From contig NZ_PCPP01000003.1 in NCBI RefSeq assembly GCF_002979755.1, forward strand, positions 186,001-250,000: 64,000 nt of DNA, read 5' to 3'. The stretch comes from Chryseobacterium culicis. Lineage in GTDB: Bacteria; Bacteroidota; Bacteroidia; Flavobacteriales; Weeksellaceae. The translations under genes and the position numbers were made by a program. Below the pieces are notes generated by a model that searched no databases, was not told the DNA's origin, and saw only the letters and a list, made by a program, of their open reading frames with translations. Positions within the stretch are counted from its first letter, which is position 1. Every line of letters starts with the position of its first letter. Below are positions 24,628-32,585 of this stretch, piece after piece.

Positions 24628-27381
24628 TTAAAATTGGAAGTTAAGACCTAAAGAGTAAATTTTAGGCATTTGATAGTAACCGTTATCTATTCCGCCAAAA
24701 ACTTCAGGGTCTACGCCTGAGTATTTAGTGATCACAAAAACATTCTGAGCCATCGCATATATTTTCAGATTGCTTCCTTTCGAGAAAATTTCCCCGAAAT
24801 TGTATCCTACATTGATATTATCCAGTCTCAGGAATGAAGCATTCTCAACATAAATATCAGACTTGTACTGTGGAACCGCGAATTGATACTGAGGTGCAGT
24901 AGAGAATACGTTTTGAAGATATTCGTTTGTAGATGCTGATTGCAGTGAACTATTGGAAGCAGCATTATTATAGACATAATTTCCTAATACAGCTCTTGCG
25001 CTTAATGCAAAATCCCAGTTCTTATGAGATACTTTGGTAGAGAAACCTAAAATGGCATCAGGGGTAGTAGATTTGTAATAATACATATCTTTTGTATTGA
25101 TTGCTCCATCTCCGTTTCTGTCTACAAAGGCTCCATCAACAGGTTTTCCATTGTTATCATACACCTGTTGGTATACCCAGAATGAATTAGGTGCATATCC
25201 TACTGCATGAGCCTGAATTCTGTTCCCTGAACCTCCTTCAATACCTCCTACTTCCATATTAAATGATGCATCAGCTCTATCTTTAAGCTTAGTGACAACC
25301 GGTTTATAGTGAGTAGCATTAAAGCTTACTTCCCAGGTTGTATTTTGATTTTTAACCGGAATTACGGTAATACTTCCCTCAATCCCTTCATTTTTCATAT
25401 CACCAACGTTCTGCCAGCTTGCATTGCTTAAGCCTCCTGCAGGTTCGTCAGCATATACCAAAAGGTCTTTGGTATCTTTTCTGAAGACATCTATTGATCC
25501 TGTAATTCTGTTTTTATTAAAACCAAAATCTAATCCTAAGTTCTTGGTAGTAGTTGTTTCCCAGGTAAGATTCGGGTTATAGTTAGCAGGTCTGAACATA
25601 AAATAGAATTCATTTCCAAACTGATATCCTGCTCCCTGATAACTTGGATTGTACGCGGCAAAGGCCGGGTAATTGTTTGGCTTGTTACCATTAAGTGCAG
25701 GTAATTCCTGCTGACCTGTTTTACCCCATCCTGCTCTCAGCTTTAATGTACTGATGGAAGATATATTTTTGATGAAGTTTTCTTCATTAAGCTTCCATGC
25801 CAAGGAAACTCCCGGGAAAACACCCCATACATTATCTCTGGTTCCGTTAAAGAATCTTGAAGAACCATCTTTACGAACTGATCCTGAAATAACATATTTA
25901 TTATCTATGGTAAAAATGGCTCTTCCATAGAATGAAATCAATGTATTTTGAGTTTCAAAGTTCAAGTCTTGTGAATTGATCCCTGTTCCTCTATACGTTA
26001 CAGCTCCGGGAAGTAAAATATTAAAATCCTGATAAGCATAACCCGCTGTAATATCCACCCCCGTTTTGATGGCACTGATATTTTTCACATAGTTAAAGTA
26101 GGTTTCCAAAAGCTTATTTTTCTTTTCCATAGAATAGAAATTCGAGCTTCCTTTATCTTCGAAACCTGGTCTCAGGCGGGCATCTTTAAATTTATGTCCG
26201 TCACTTTTGGTATAATCATATCCGGCGTTCACATTGAAATGCAGGTCCGGAAGAAAGTGAAACTTATAATCTAACTGAATATTCCCCAATCCTCTGAGTA
26301 CAGAAGACACATCTCTAATCCCATTAATCAGTCCAAGCGGGTTGGAGTTGGCGTTTACATTATATCCTGTTGCAGATCCGGAATCCAGCCATTCATAATA
26401 ACCGCCATAATTAGAGTTTCCTGAATATACCGGTTGAGTAGGATCAAAATAAGTAGCGGACTTAATTACTCCTCCGTCTACAAATCTGTTATCGGTAAAT
26501 GTTCCTTTTGCGTTTACATTTACTGATAGATGGTTATCAAAGAATTTAGGATTTAAGTTCAAACCTACGGAAGTTCTGCGGAAAGAGTTTGATTTTACGA
26601 TACCGTTCTGCTCATTATAACCTAATGATAAGCGGTATGGCAGACCTTTAATACCTCCTGAAAGGGCTACGTTATTATCTGTACCCCATGCTGCCTGGTA
26701 AATTTGATCCTGCCAGTCTGTATTGGCATTTCCAAGTTTTGTTTTATACCCTGCAGGTGCATAAGTATTAACAAAATCTCTGAACTCCTGAGCATTTAAT
26801 ACATCTACTTTACCCATTTTAGTAGAAACGGAAGTCACTGTGGAGAAATTCACTTTGAACTTCCCTGCTGTTCCTTTCTTAGTGGTAATGAGAATAACCC
26901 CATTCGAAGCTCTGTTACCATAGATGGCAGTTGCAGAAGCATCTTTCAGGATATCAAATGTTTCAATATCATTAGGGTTAATTAAAGATAGAGGATCAGA
27001 AACACCATTCATTCCCACGAAATCCTGAGGAACACCATCAATGACGATCAACGGAGAGTTTTCTCCACTTAAAGAAGAAGTACCTCTGATTCTGATTTTT
27101 GTTCCGGAACCTGGCGCTCCACTGTTATTGGTAATCTGTACCCCTGGAGTTTTCCCCTGGATCAGCTGCCCGGCGGAAGTAGCTCCCCCGTTGAAGTCTT
27201 TAGCAGTGACGGAAGTTATGGAACCGGTAAGGTCAGATTTTTTCTGTTTTCCATATCCGATCAAAACCACTTCTTCAATTTTCTTCTCCTGAGGAAGAGA
27301 ATCCGTTTTCTGCGCATGCATTACTGTACTTGCCAGTAAAAAAGCAGGTGCGATTTTTAATACTGTTGCAAAATTCTTCAC
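24628..27381 (-). CDS. susC: SusC/RagA-type TonB-dependent outer-membrane receptor
   Basis: A 917-residue outer-membrane barrel. The start is GTG 27381, giving signal peptide MKNFATVLKIAPAFLLASTV with cleavage near MHAQ. It continues IEEVVLIGYGKQKKSDLTGS (TonB box and SusC signature), then the plug (GTKIRIRGTSSLSGENSPL, DASATAIYGNRASNGVI) and the barrel, ending in the aromatic GLNFQF. The N-terminal carboxypeptidase-regulatory-like domain usual in SusC proteins is absent. First gene of the starch operon; no regulator gene lies next to it. Confidence 0.95.
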   Translation of the reverse strand: MKNFATVLKIAPAFLLASTVMHAQKTDSLPQEKKIEEVVLIGYGKQKKSDLTGSITSVTAKDFNGGATSAGQLIQGKTPGVQITNNSGAPGSGTKIRIRGTSSLSGENSPLIVIDGVPQDFVGMNGVSDPLSLINPNDIETFDILKDASATAIYGNRASNGVILITTKKGTAGKFKVNFSTVTSVSTKMGKVDVLNAQEFRDFVNTYAPAGYKTKLGNANTDWQDQIYQAAWGTDNNVALSGGIKGLPYRLSLGYNEQNGIVKSNSFRRTSVGLNLNPKFFDNHLSVNVNAKGTFTDNRFVDGGVIKSATYFDPTQPVYSGNSNYGGYYEWLDSGSATGYNVNANSNPLGLINGIRDVSSVLRGLGNIQLDYKFHFLPDLHFNVNAGYDYTKSDGHKFKDARLRPGFEDKGSSNFYSMEKKNKLLETYFNYVKNISAIKTGVDITAGYAYQDFNILLPGAVTYRGTGINSQDLNFETQNTLISFYGRAIFTIDNKYVISGSVRKDGSSRFFNGTRDNVWGVFPGVSLAWKLNEENFIKNISSISTLKLRAGWGKTGQQELPALNGNKPNNYPAFAAYNPSYQGAGYQFGNEFYFMFRPANYNPNLTWETTTTKNLGLDFGFNKNRITGSIDVFRKDTKDLLVYADEPAGGLSNASWQNVGDMKNEGIEGSITVIPVKNQNTTWEVSFNATHYKPVVTKLKDRADASFNMEVGGIEGGSGNRIQAHAVGYAPNSFWVYQQVYDNNGKPVDGAFVDRNGDGAINTKDMYYYKSTTPDAILGFSTKVSHKNWDFALSARAVLGNYVYNNAASNSSLQSASTNEYLQNVFSTAPQYQFAVPQYKSDIYVENASFLRLDNINVGYNFGEIFSKGSNLKIYAMAQNVFVITKYSGVDPEVFGGIDNGYYQMPKIYSLGLNFQF

Positions 27382-27688
27382 AATCTTATTTTTTTTATAG
27401 TTTCGTTTTCAGTCATATTTTGGCCTAGAGCCAGACTCGCAATTTAAAAAAAAATTAGAATTATTATAAATTTAATATAATTTTAGTTAAAATTATGTAT
27501 ATTACGAAACCGATTTTAGTTAGTTTTTTAAAATCCAATAATTTAGAACGTCCTATGCATTGCATAATATTTGTTTTAAATTAAGAAAAGGTTAAACAAC
27601 TGTTTAACTTAATTTCATATTCAGCCTTTGAAAATTGCATTCTTTGCCATAATAATACCTTCAATAGCGGTATTCAGCAGATATTCCT
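27382..27688. other. Divergent susC-metG spacer
   Basis: An AT-rich region with no ORF. It must carry the susC promoter on the minus strand, but no exact TAnnTTTG was found there. A metG promoter lies at its right end. Confidence 0.5.
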
Positions 27689-27696
27689 TATCTTTG
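27689..27696 (+). promoter_or_regulatory. -7 box (TATCTTTG) of metG
   Basis: Exact consensus, 20 bases before the metG ATG. Confidence 0.7.
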
Positions 27697-27716
27697 CAGT
27701 CAAAACTTTACTATAA

Positions 27717-29753
27717 ATGTCAAACAGAAAGATGATTACGGCAGCTTTGCCTTATGCAAACGGTCCGGTTCATATAGGACATTTGGCAGGTGTTTATATT
27801 CCTGCGGATGTTTACGCAAGATTTCAGAGAAGATTAGGAAAAGATGTAGCGTTTATCTGTGGTTCAGATGAGCACGGAATTCCTATTACCATAAGAGCCA
27901 AAAAAGAAGGAGTAACTCCTCAGGATATCGTTGACAAATATCACGAGATCATTAAAAAATCTTTTTCTGACCTTGGAATTTCATTTGATGAATATTCAAG
28001 AACAACGTCTAAAAACCATTATGAAACCAGTCAGGATTTCTTCAAGGTTTTATACGAGAAAGGAAAATTCACGGAAGAAATTTCTGAGCAGTATTTTGAT
28101 GAGCAGGCAGGAGAATTCCTTGCTGACCGTTATATTGTAGGAACTTGTCCTAATTGTGGTAACGAAAATGCTTACGGGGATCAGTGCGAGAAATGTGGTT
28201 CTACCCTTTCTCCTTCTGAGCTGATCAATCCGAAATCAATGCTTAGCGGAAATGTTCCTATCCTTAAAGAAACAAAAAACTGGTACCTGCCCTTAAACGA
28301 ATACGAAGATTTCCTCAATGAATGGATCATTGAAGGTCATAAAGATGACTGGAAGCCTAACGTATACGGACAGGTTAAATCCTGGTTAAATGACGGCCTT
28401 AAGCCTCGTGCCATGACCAGAGATCTTAACTGGGGAGTTCCGGTTCCACTTCCGAATGCTGAAGGAAAAGTATTATATGTATGGTTTGATGCTCCTATCG
28501 GTTATATTTCTTTTACCAAAGAATGGGCAGAGAAAAACGGAAAAGACTGGAAAGATTACTGGCAGAGTGAAAACAGTGACCTGGTACATTTTATCGGAAA
28601 GGATAATATTGTATTCCACTGTATTATTTTCCCTTCAATGATGAAAGCTCACGGAGATTATATCATGCCTAAAAATGTTCCTGCTTTTGAATTCCTGAAC
28701 CTTGAGAACGATAAAATCTCAACGTCAAGAAACTGGGCAGTATGGGCTCATGAGTATGTGGAAGACTTCCCGGGACAACAGGACGTTTTAAGATATGCTC
28801 TTCTTTCATCAGCTCCGGAAACTAAAGACAACAACTTTACATGGAAGGATTTCCAGACTAAGAATAATTCTGAATTGGTAGGAATCTTCGGAAACTTCAT
28901 CAACAGAGTTGCCGTTCTTATTCATAAATATTATGATGGTGTTATTCCACAAGGGGATATCAACAGTCCTGAATTGCAGGAAATAAGTAAATCGGCAAAA
29001 GAGATTTCAGGATTCCTTGAAAATTATGAGTTCAGAAATTCATTAACGGCATTAATGAATCTCGCTCGTTTTGGAAACCAGTATCTTCAAACAGAAGAAC
29101 CTTGGAAAACTATTAAAGATAACCCGGAAAAAGCGGCTCAATCTTTATTCGTTGGGGCACAAATAGCAGTTGCATTAGCTCAGCTATGCGAACCTTTCAT
29201 GCCTTTCAGTTCTGAAAAGCTATTGAATATGTTCAATGTTCAGAAGAAAGACTGGAATACGATTGAAAATCAATCCGTATTAATTGAAACAGGACATACA
29301 ATCAACGAATCATCTCTCCTTTTCTCAAAAATTGAAGACGATGTCATTGAAGCTCAGATCCAGAAACTGGAAGACACCAAACAAAACAATAAAAAAACAA
29401 ACCCTAACGCAAACCCTATGAAAGAAGAAATCACATTTGATGACTTTACTAAAATAGACCTTAGAACAGCAACCATTACAGAAGCTGAGAAAGTAGAAAA
29501 AGCAGATAAATTATTAAAACTTACTGTAGATACAGGAGTAGATGTAAGAACTGTTGTTTCTGGTATTGCAGAAAGTTTCACTCCGGAAGAAGTAATCGGA
29601 AAACAGGTAATGATCCTGCTGAACCTTGCTCCTAGAAAGATCAGAGGAATTGAATCTCAGGGAATGTTATTATTAACAACAAAACCAGACGGAAAATTAT
29701 CTTTCGTAACACCGGACGACAGCAATGTTGAAAACGGTATTGAGATCGGATAA
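27717..29753 (+). CDS. metG: Methionine-tRNA ligase
   Basis: A 678-residue class I aminoacyl-tRNA synthetase. It has the HIGH motif at 19-22 (PVHIGHLAG) and a zinc knuckle CPNCGNENAYGDQCEKC. The KMSKS-type loop appears as KISTSRNW. It also carries the anticodon-binding helical domain and a C-terminal Trbp111-like tRNA-binding domain (DDFTKIDLRTATI ... RKIRGIESQGMLL). It charges tRNA-Met. Length and domain set match the long bacterial form. Monocistronic, with its own promoter and terminator. Confidence 0.98.
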   Translation: MSNRKMITAALPYANGPVHIGHLAGVYIPADVYARFQRRLGKDVAFICGSDEHGIPITIRAKKEGVTPQDIVDKYHEIIKKSFSDLGISFDEYSRTTSKNHYETSQDFFKVLYEKGKFTEEISEQYFDEQAGEFLADRYIVGTCPNCGNENAYGDQCEKCGSTLSPSELINPKSMLSGNVPILKETKNWYLPLNEYEDFLNEWIIEGHKDDWKPNVYGQVKSWLNDGLKPRAMTRDLNWGVPVPLPNAEGKVLYVWFDAPIGYISFTKEWAEKNGKDWKDYWQSENSDLVHFIGKDNIVFHCIIFPSMMKAHGDYIMPKNVPAFEFLNLENDKISTSRNWAVWAHEYVEDFPGQQDVLRYALLSSAPETKDNNFTWKDFQTKNNSELVGIFGNFINRVAVLIHKYYDGVIPQGDINSPELQEISKSAKEISGFLENYEFRNSLTALMNLARFGNQYLQTEEPWKTIKDNPEKAAQSLFVGAQIAVALAQLCEPFMPFSSEKLLNMFNVQKKDWNTIENQSVLIETGHTINESSLLFSKIEDDVIEAQIQKLEDTKQNNKKTNPNANPMKEEITFDDFTKIDLRTATITEAEKVEKADKLLKLTVDTGVDVRTVVSGIAESFTPEEVIGKQVMILLNLAPRKIRGIESQGMLLLTTKPDGKLSFVTPDDSNVENGIEIG

Positions 29754-29775
29754 TTAAAATCCTTATAAAGATCAC

Positions 29776-29803
29776 AGGCTGTTTCATTAGAAGCAGCCTT
29801 TCT
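29776..29803 (+). terminator. Terminator of metG
   Basis: AGGCTGTTTC - atta - GAAGCAGCCT stem with one mismatch, followed by TTTCTTTT. Confidence 0.7.
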
Positions 29804-29821
29804 TTTGACAGTATACAGCTT

Positions 29822-30487
29822 ATGGTGAATAGAAGTGTTTTGAGAAAACTCTCTGACTCAGAATTAGAGAAATATGTACAGGAAGGCAACCGCTTTGTTC
29901 CGGAAGCCGTTCAGATGGCTTTTGAAATTCTGGAAGAAAGAGGACGTGTTTTCAGTGAACAGAAAAAAGCAGCTGTTCTGCAATTGATCCAGCGTAAAAA
30001 AGACGCAGAAGAAGCAAAACGTACAGAAGAGGCAGAAGTCTGGAGAGATCATATTACAGAAGATCCTGATGCCATTAAGCTTTATTCAAGATCAACTATT
30101 TTCGTGAGCAGTATTTTGTTTAGTCCGATTCCCGGAGCCATTTTATTATTTCTGAATTTAATCAAACTCAAAAAATACCTTGCTGCCTTTTTTACGCTGG
30201 TATTTGGTTTTCTTTTTTTTGTATTTCAAAAATACGTTCTGATTTCCCATTTTGATTTCGGAACAACATCCAGATACAGTCCGGAAATAGGAGTTCTTTC
30301 AGTAGGAGCTTTAGGCTTACTTGTCATAAGCGTTTTAGCCACTCCCAAAAAGCTTCCTTATCGTGCAGAATCTTATGTCTTTCCCGTAATTTTATGTGCT
30401 GCAACTGCTGTTCTGATGTATTTCAATTTTCAGGAATGGTTTTCTTATTATCCGTTATCAACGGTTATTCGCTTATTCAGATCATGA
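29822..30487 (+). CDS. Hypothetical membrane protein with N-terminal helical domain
   Basis: A 221-residue protein. Residues 1-80 are charged and helical (LRKLSDSELEKYVQEGNRF; LQLIQRKKDAEEAKRTEEAE) and probably form a cytoplasmic coiled coil. Residues 90-210 hold about four membrane helices. No family was recognised with confidence. It lies 68 bases after metG behind a terminator. Confidence 0.65.
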   Translation: MVNRSVLRKLSDSELEKYVQEGNRFVPEAVQMAFEILEERGRVFSEQKKAAVLQLIQRKKDAEEAKRTEEAEVWRDHITEDPDAIKLYSRSTIFVSSILFSPIPGAILLFLNLIKLKKYLAAFFTLVFGFLFFVFQKYVLISHFDFGTTSRYSPEIGVLSVGALGLLVISVLATPKKLPYRAESYVFPVILCAATAVLMYFNFQEWFSYYPLSTVIRLFRS

Positions 30488-30497
30488 TCAGAAGCTA

Positions 30498-30600
30498 ATT
30501 CCCGCTATCCACTTTTACTCCTCGCGCCAGCGCTGCCACCCTGAGCTTAGTCGAAACATTCCAATCCTTGCTGTGGGGTAACCGTTTCTATCGGGGCTAG
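30498..30600 (+). repeat. Dispersed GC-rich element, diverged copy 2
   Basis: Ends TCCCGCTATCC and ATCGGGGCTAG match, in inverted orientation, the ends of the element at 10782-10875. The middle differs and includes CACCCTGAGCTTAGTCGAA. Next to it (about 30655-30679) is a small hairpin ATTGC ... GCAAT. Both lie between convergent genes. Confidence 0.65.
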
Positions 30601-30692
30601 GAAGAAGCACAAAAAAAGCCATCCCGGTTTACAGAATGACTCTATTATTTTTGAGATTGCTTCGCTTTCAGCTCGCAATGACTTGTTGTAAA

Positions 30693-31397
30693 TTATTTCT
30701 TAGTCAGTTTTGCCAGATAACAATCTTCATCTTTCAAAACTCTTTCTATTTTGAAGCCGTTATTTTGAGCCGCATTTTTCAACGTATTGAAGTCAAGATA
30801 CAGCCAGGTAATCGGTTCTTCAGATTCTCCTTTATAATGAACCACATACTCCAGTTCTCCGTAGTAACCTCCTGCAGGAATATACACTCCACCATCCTTA
30901 TCACGGTCGAACATATAAAGGATATCCGTACTGTCGATCAGGATCTGTCCTTTATCACCTAACAAGGTGTACAGTTTCTGAAGATAGGTATCAATTTTCG
31001 CCAGGCTTTCAAACACTCCGGTACCGTTCATCAATAATAAAATGGTATCAAAATTTTCTCCGGAAAAATCAAGCATATTTTCACAAACGGCCTTTTTAAT
31101 TCCTCTCAGTTTACAAACCTCAACAGACTTTGGTGAAATATCCAACGCGGTCACATCAAGGTTTCTTTCGTTTTGAAGGAATAAAGAATGAGAACCGGCT
31201 CCTGCCCCAATATCCAGAACTTTTCCTTCGGATAACTGCAGTGCTTTCTGCTCAATATCATTCATTTCGTCAAACGCTCTGAATAAATAATCCACCGGAA
31301 GCTCATCCAGCTCAGAAATTGACGTTTCAGTCTGCAGATCCTCCGGATTTTCATTGTGATAATAATCCCAGATCGCTCTGCCCATTAAATCTTTCAT
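30693..31397 (-). CDS. Class I SAM-dependent methyltransferase
   Basis: A 234-residue enzyme. The SAM-binding motif I is VLDIGAGAGSHSLFL, followed by VTALDISPKSVEVCK and a motif resembling DTILLLMNGTGVFES. Start ATG 31397 (MKDLMGRAIWDYY) is chosen because an exact -7 box (TATCTTTG) overlaps the longer frame and ends 4 bases before it. The substrate is unknown. Convergent with the membrane protein at 29822. Confidence 0.88.
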   Translation of the reverse strand: MKDLMGRAIWDYYHNENPEDLQTETSISELDELPVDYLFRAFDEMNDIEQKALQLSEGKVLDIGAGAGSHSLFLQNERNLDVTALDISPKSVEVCKLRGIKKAVCENMLDFSGENFDTILLLMNGTGVFESLAKIDTYLQKLYTLLGDKGQILIDSTDILYMFDRDKDGGVYIPAGGYYGELEYVVHYKGESEEPITWLYLDFNTLKNAAQNNGFKIERVLKDEDCYLAKLTKK

Positions 31398-31401
31398 AGG
31401 G

Positions 31402-31409
31402 CAAAGATA
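31402..31409 (-). promoter_or_regulatory. -7 box (TATCTTTG) of the methyltransferase gene
   Basis: Exact consensus ending 4 bases before the ATG, so the transcript is probably leaderless. Confidence 0.65.
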
Positions 31410-31550
31410 CGGGTTCATGATGATAGTTGCGAGTTTATTTTGTTGCGAGTTACTGGTTGCTGGTTTCTTTTGTTGCTAGTTGTTTTTGTTGCTGGTTGTA
31501 TTAGGTTGTCATTATCTTGGCTCTTGAATCTTGAATCTTGGTTCTGTATC

Positions 31551-31640
31551 AAAATTCACCATTCACTTCCGAAGCAAAATTCACTATTGACATCAATGCG
31601 CTTCCATCAATATTTCACAGAATATCTCCCTAATCCCTAA
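31551..31640 (+). repeat. Core of a dispersed repeat, copy A
   Basis: About 90 bp including GAAGCAAAATTCAC, ATTGACATCAATG, CTTCCATCAATATTT and ATATCTCCCTAATCCCTAA. An inverted copy with only a handful of differences lies at 49229-49314. Flanking GTTGC-GGTT words are also shared more loosely, making the whole element roughly 240 bp. It fills the gap between the methyltransferase and siderophore genes. Confidence 0.85.
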
Positions 31641-31664
31641 AACCTGCCACCTATCACCTATTTC

Positions 31665-32477
31665 CTACTCCATCGAATCCTTCTCTTTATGCCTGTCCGC
31701 CTGAGATTCATTCTCTGCAACCCCAGCTTTCCAATAAGAATAAGCATACAATTCCTGGGAAGTCCAGTTTTTCTCTTTTCTCAGATAGGTACGGATTTCT
31801 TTCACACTTGAAAATTCACAGGCTACATAACCAAATTTTGTCGTCTCGGGGATCTCAATGCTTTTTACCACATTGACAATTTCGCTGCTGATGTGACGTT
31901 GTGCATTGTGTAACCATTTAAAATCAACCTGGGCATTGGTTTCAAGCAGCTGCTCGTCTTCTTTTCCATGAACTTCGATGATGCATGTTCCTTTTGCCGT
32001 TTCGGGAAGTGTTTCCAGGATTGCACTGATCACCGGAATGGCTGTAGCATCTCCTACCAACAAATACCAATCTGCAGCGGGATACAGCTCTTTTCCCTCC
32101 AAACGCATCATCACACCCAATTTTGAGCCTGCTTCAGCCTCTCTTACCCATCGGGAAGCCGGGCCACCGTCTCCATGGTCTACAAAATCAATGATCAACT
32201 CATTTTTCTCAAGATCAATTCCTCTGTGGGTATAGGTTCTGATTGCCGGAGCAACTTCTTTAGGCGGATACACCCATTGATGGTTTTCATCCAAAGTCGG
32301 AAAATGAATTTCGTTCAATCCAGCAGGTGGAACGGCAATTTTATTATTATCTCCCACCATCGTGTTCCTGAACAACTGAACTTCCGGTGAATACAAATAC
32401 ACTCTGATAAAATGGTCAGTAATGTATTCTTTTCTGGTTACTTCGGCAACAATCTGCCCTGTTGAAATTTTGGCCAT
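31665..32477 (-). CDS. Siderophore-interacting protein (FAD-binding ferric reductase family)
   Basis: A 270-residue protein. The N-terminal FAD-binding domain has strands up to RTYTHRGIDLEKNELIIDFV and the binding loop GDGGPASRWVREAEAGS, typical of the ViuB/SIP family. The C-terminal NAD(P)H domain contains YLLVGDATAIPVISAILE and ends with KEKNWTSQELYAYSYWKAG. It reduces Fe(III)-siderophore in the cytosol to free iron. It lies downstream of a TonB receptor on the same strand, after a hairpin, supporting siderophore use. Confidence 0.92.
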   Translation of the reverse strand: MAKISTGQIVAEVTRKEYITDHFIRVYLYSPEVQLFRNTMVGDNNKIAVPPAGLNEIHFPTLDENHQWVYPPKEVAPAIRTYTHRGIDLEKNELIIDFVDHGDGGPASRWVREAEAGSKLGVMMRLEGKELYPAADWYLLVGDATAIPVISAILETLPETAKGTCIIEVHGKEDEQLLETNAQVDFKWLHNAQRHISSEIVNVVKSIEIPETTKFGYVACEFSSVKEIRTYLRKEKNWTSQELYAYSYWKAGVAENESQADRHKEKDSME

Positions 32478-32500
32478 AACTGATTTTTTTTTAAAATTAA

Positions 32501-32534
32501 AATCCGGTTTCCGATCAATCTCAGAAACCGGATT
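32501..32534 (-). terminator. Hairpin between TonB receptor and SIP gene
   Basis: AATCCGGTTTC ... GAAACCGGATT, perfect 11-bp stem, followed on the minus strand by a T-rich tract. It may end or weaken transcription from the receptor gene into the SIP gene. Confidence 0.75.
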
Positions 32535-32585
32535 TGAAATACAATATGTTTTCAGATCAAGGCATTTTTACCTTTATCTTATTTT

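Noticed and set aside
31440..31640. A 66-residue plus-strand ORF with hydrophobic start and Cys that resembles a lipoprotein
   Set aside because: It lies wholly inside a dispersed noncoding repeat whose inverted copy at 49.2 kb has no matching ORF.
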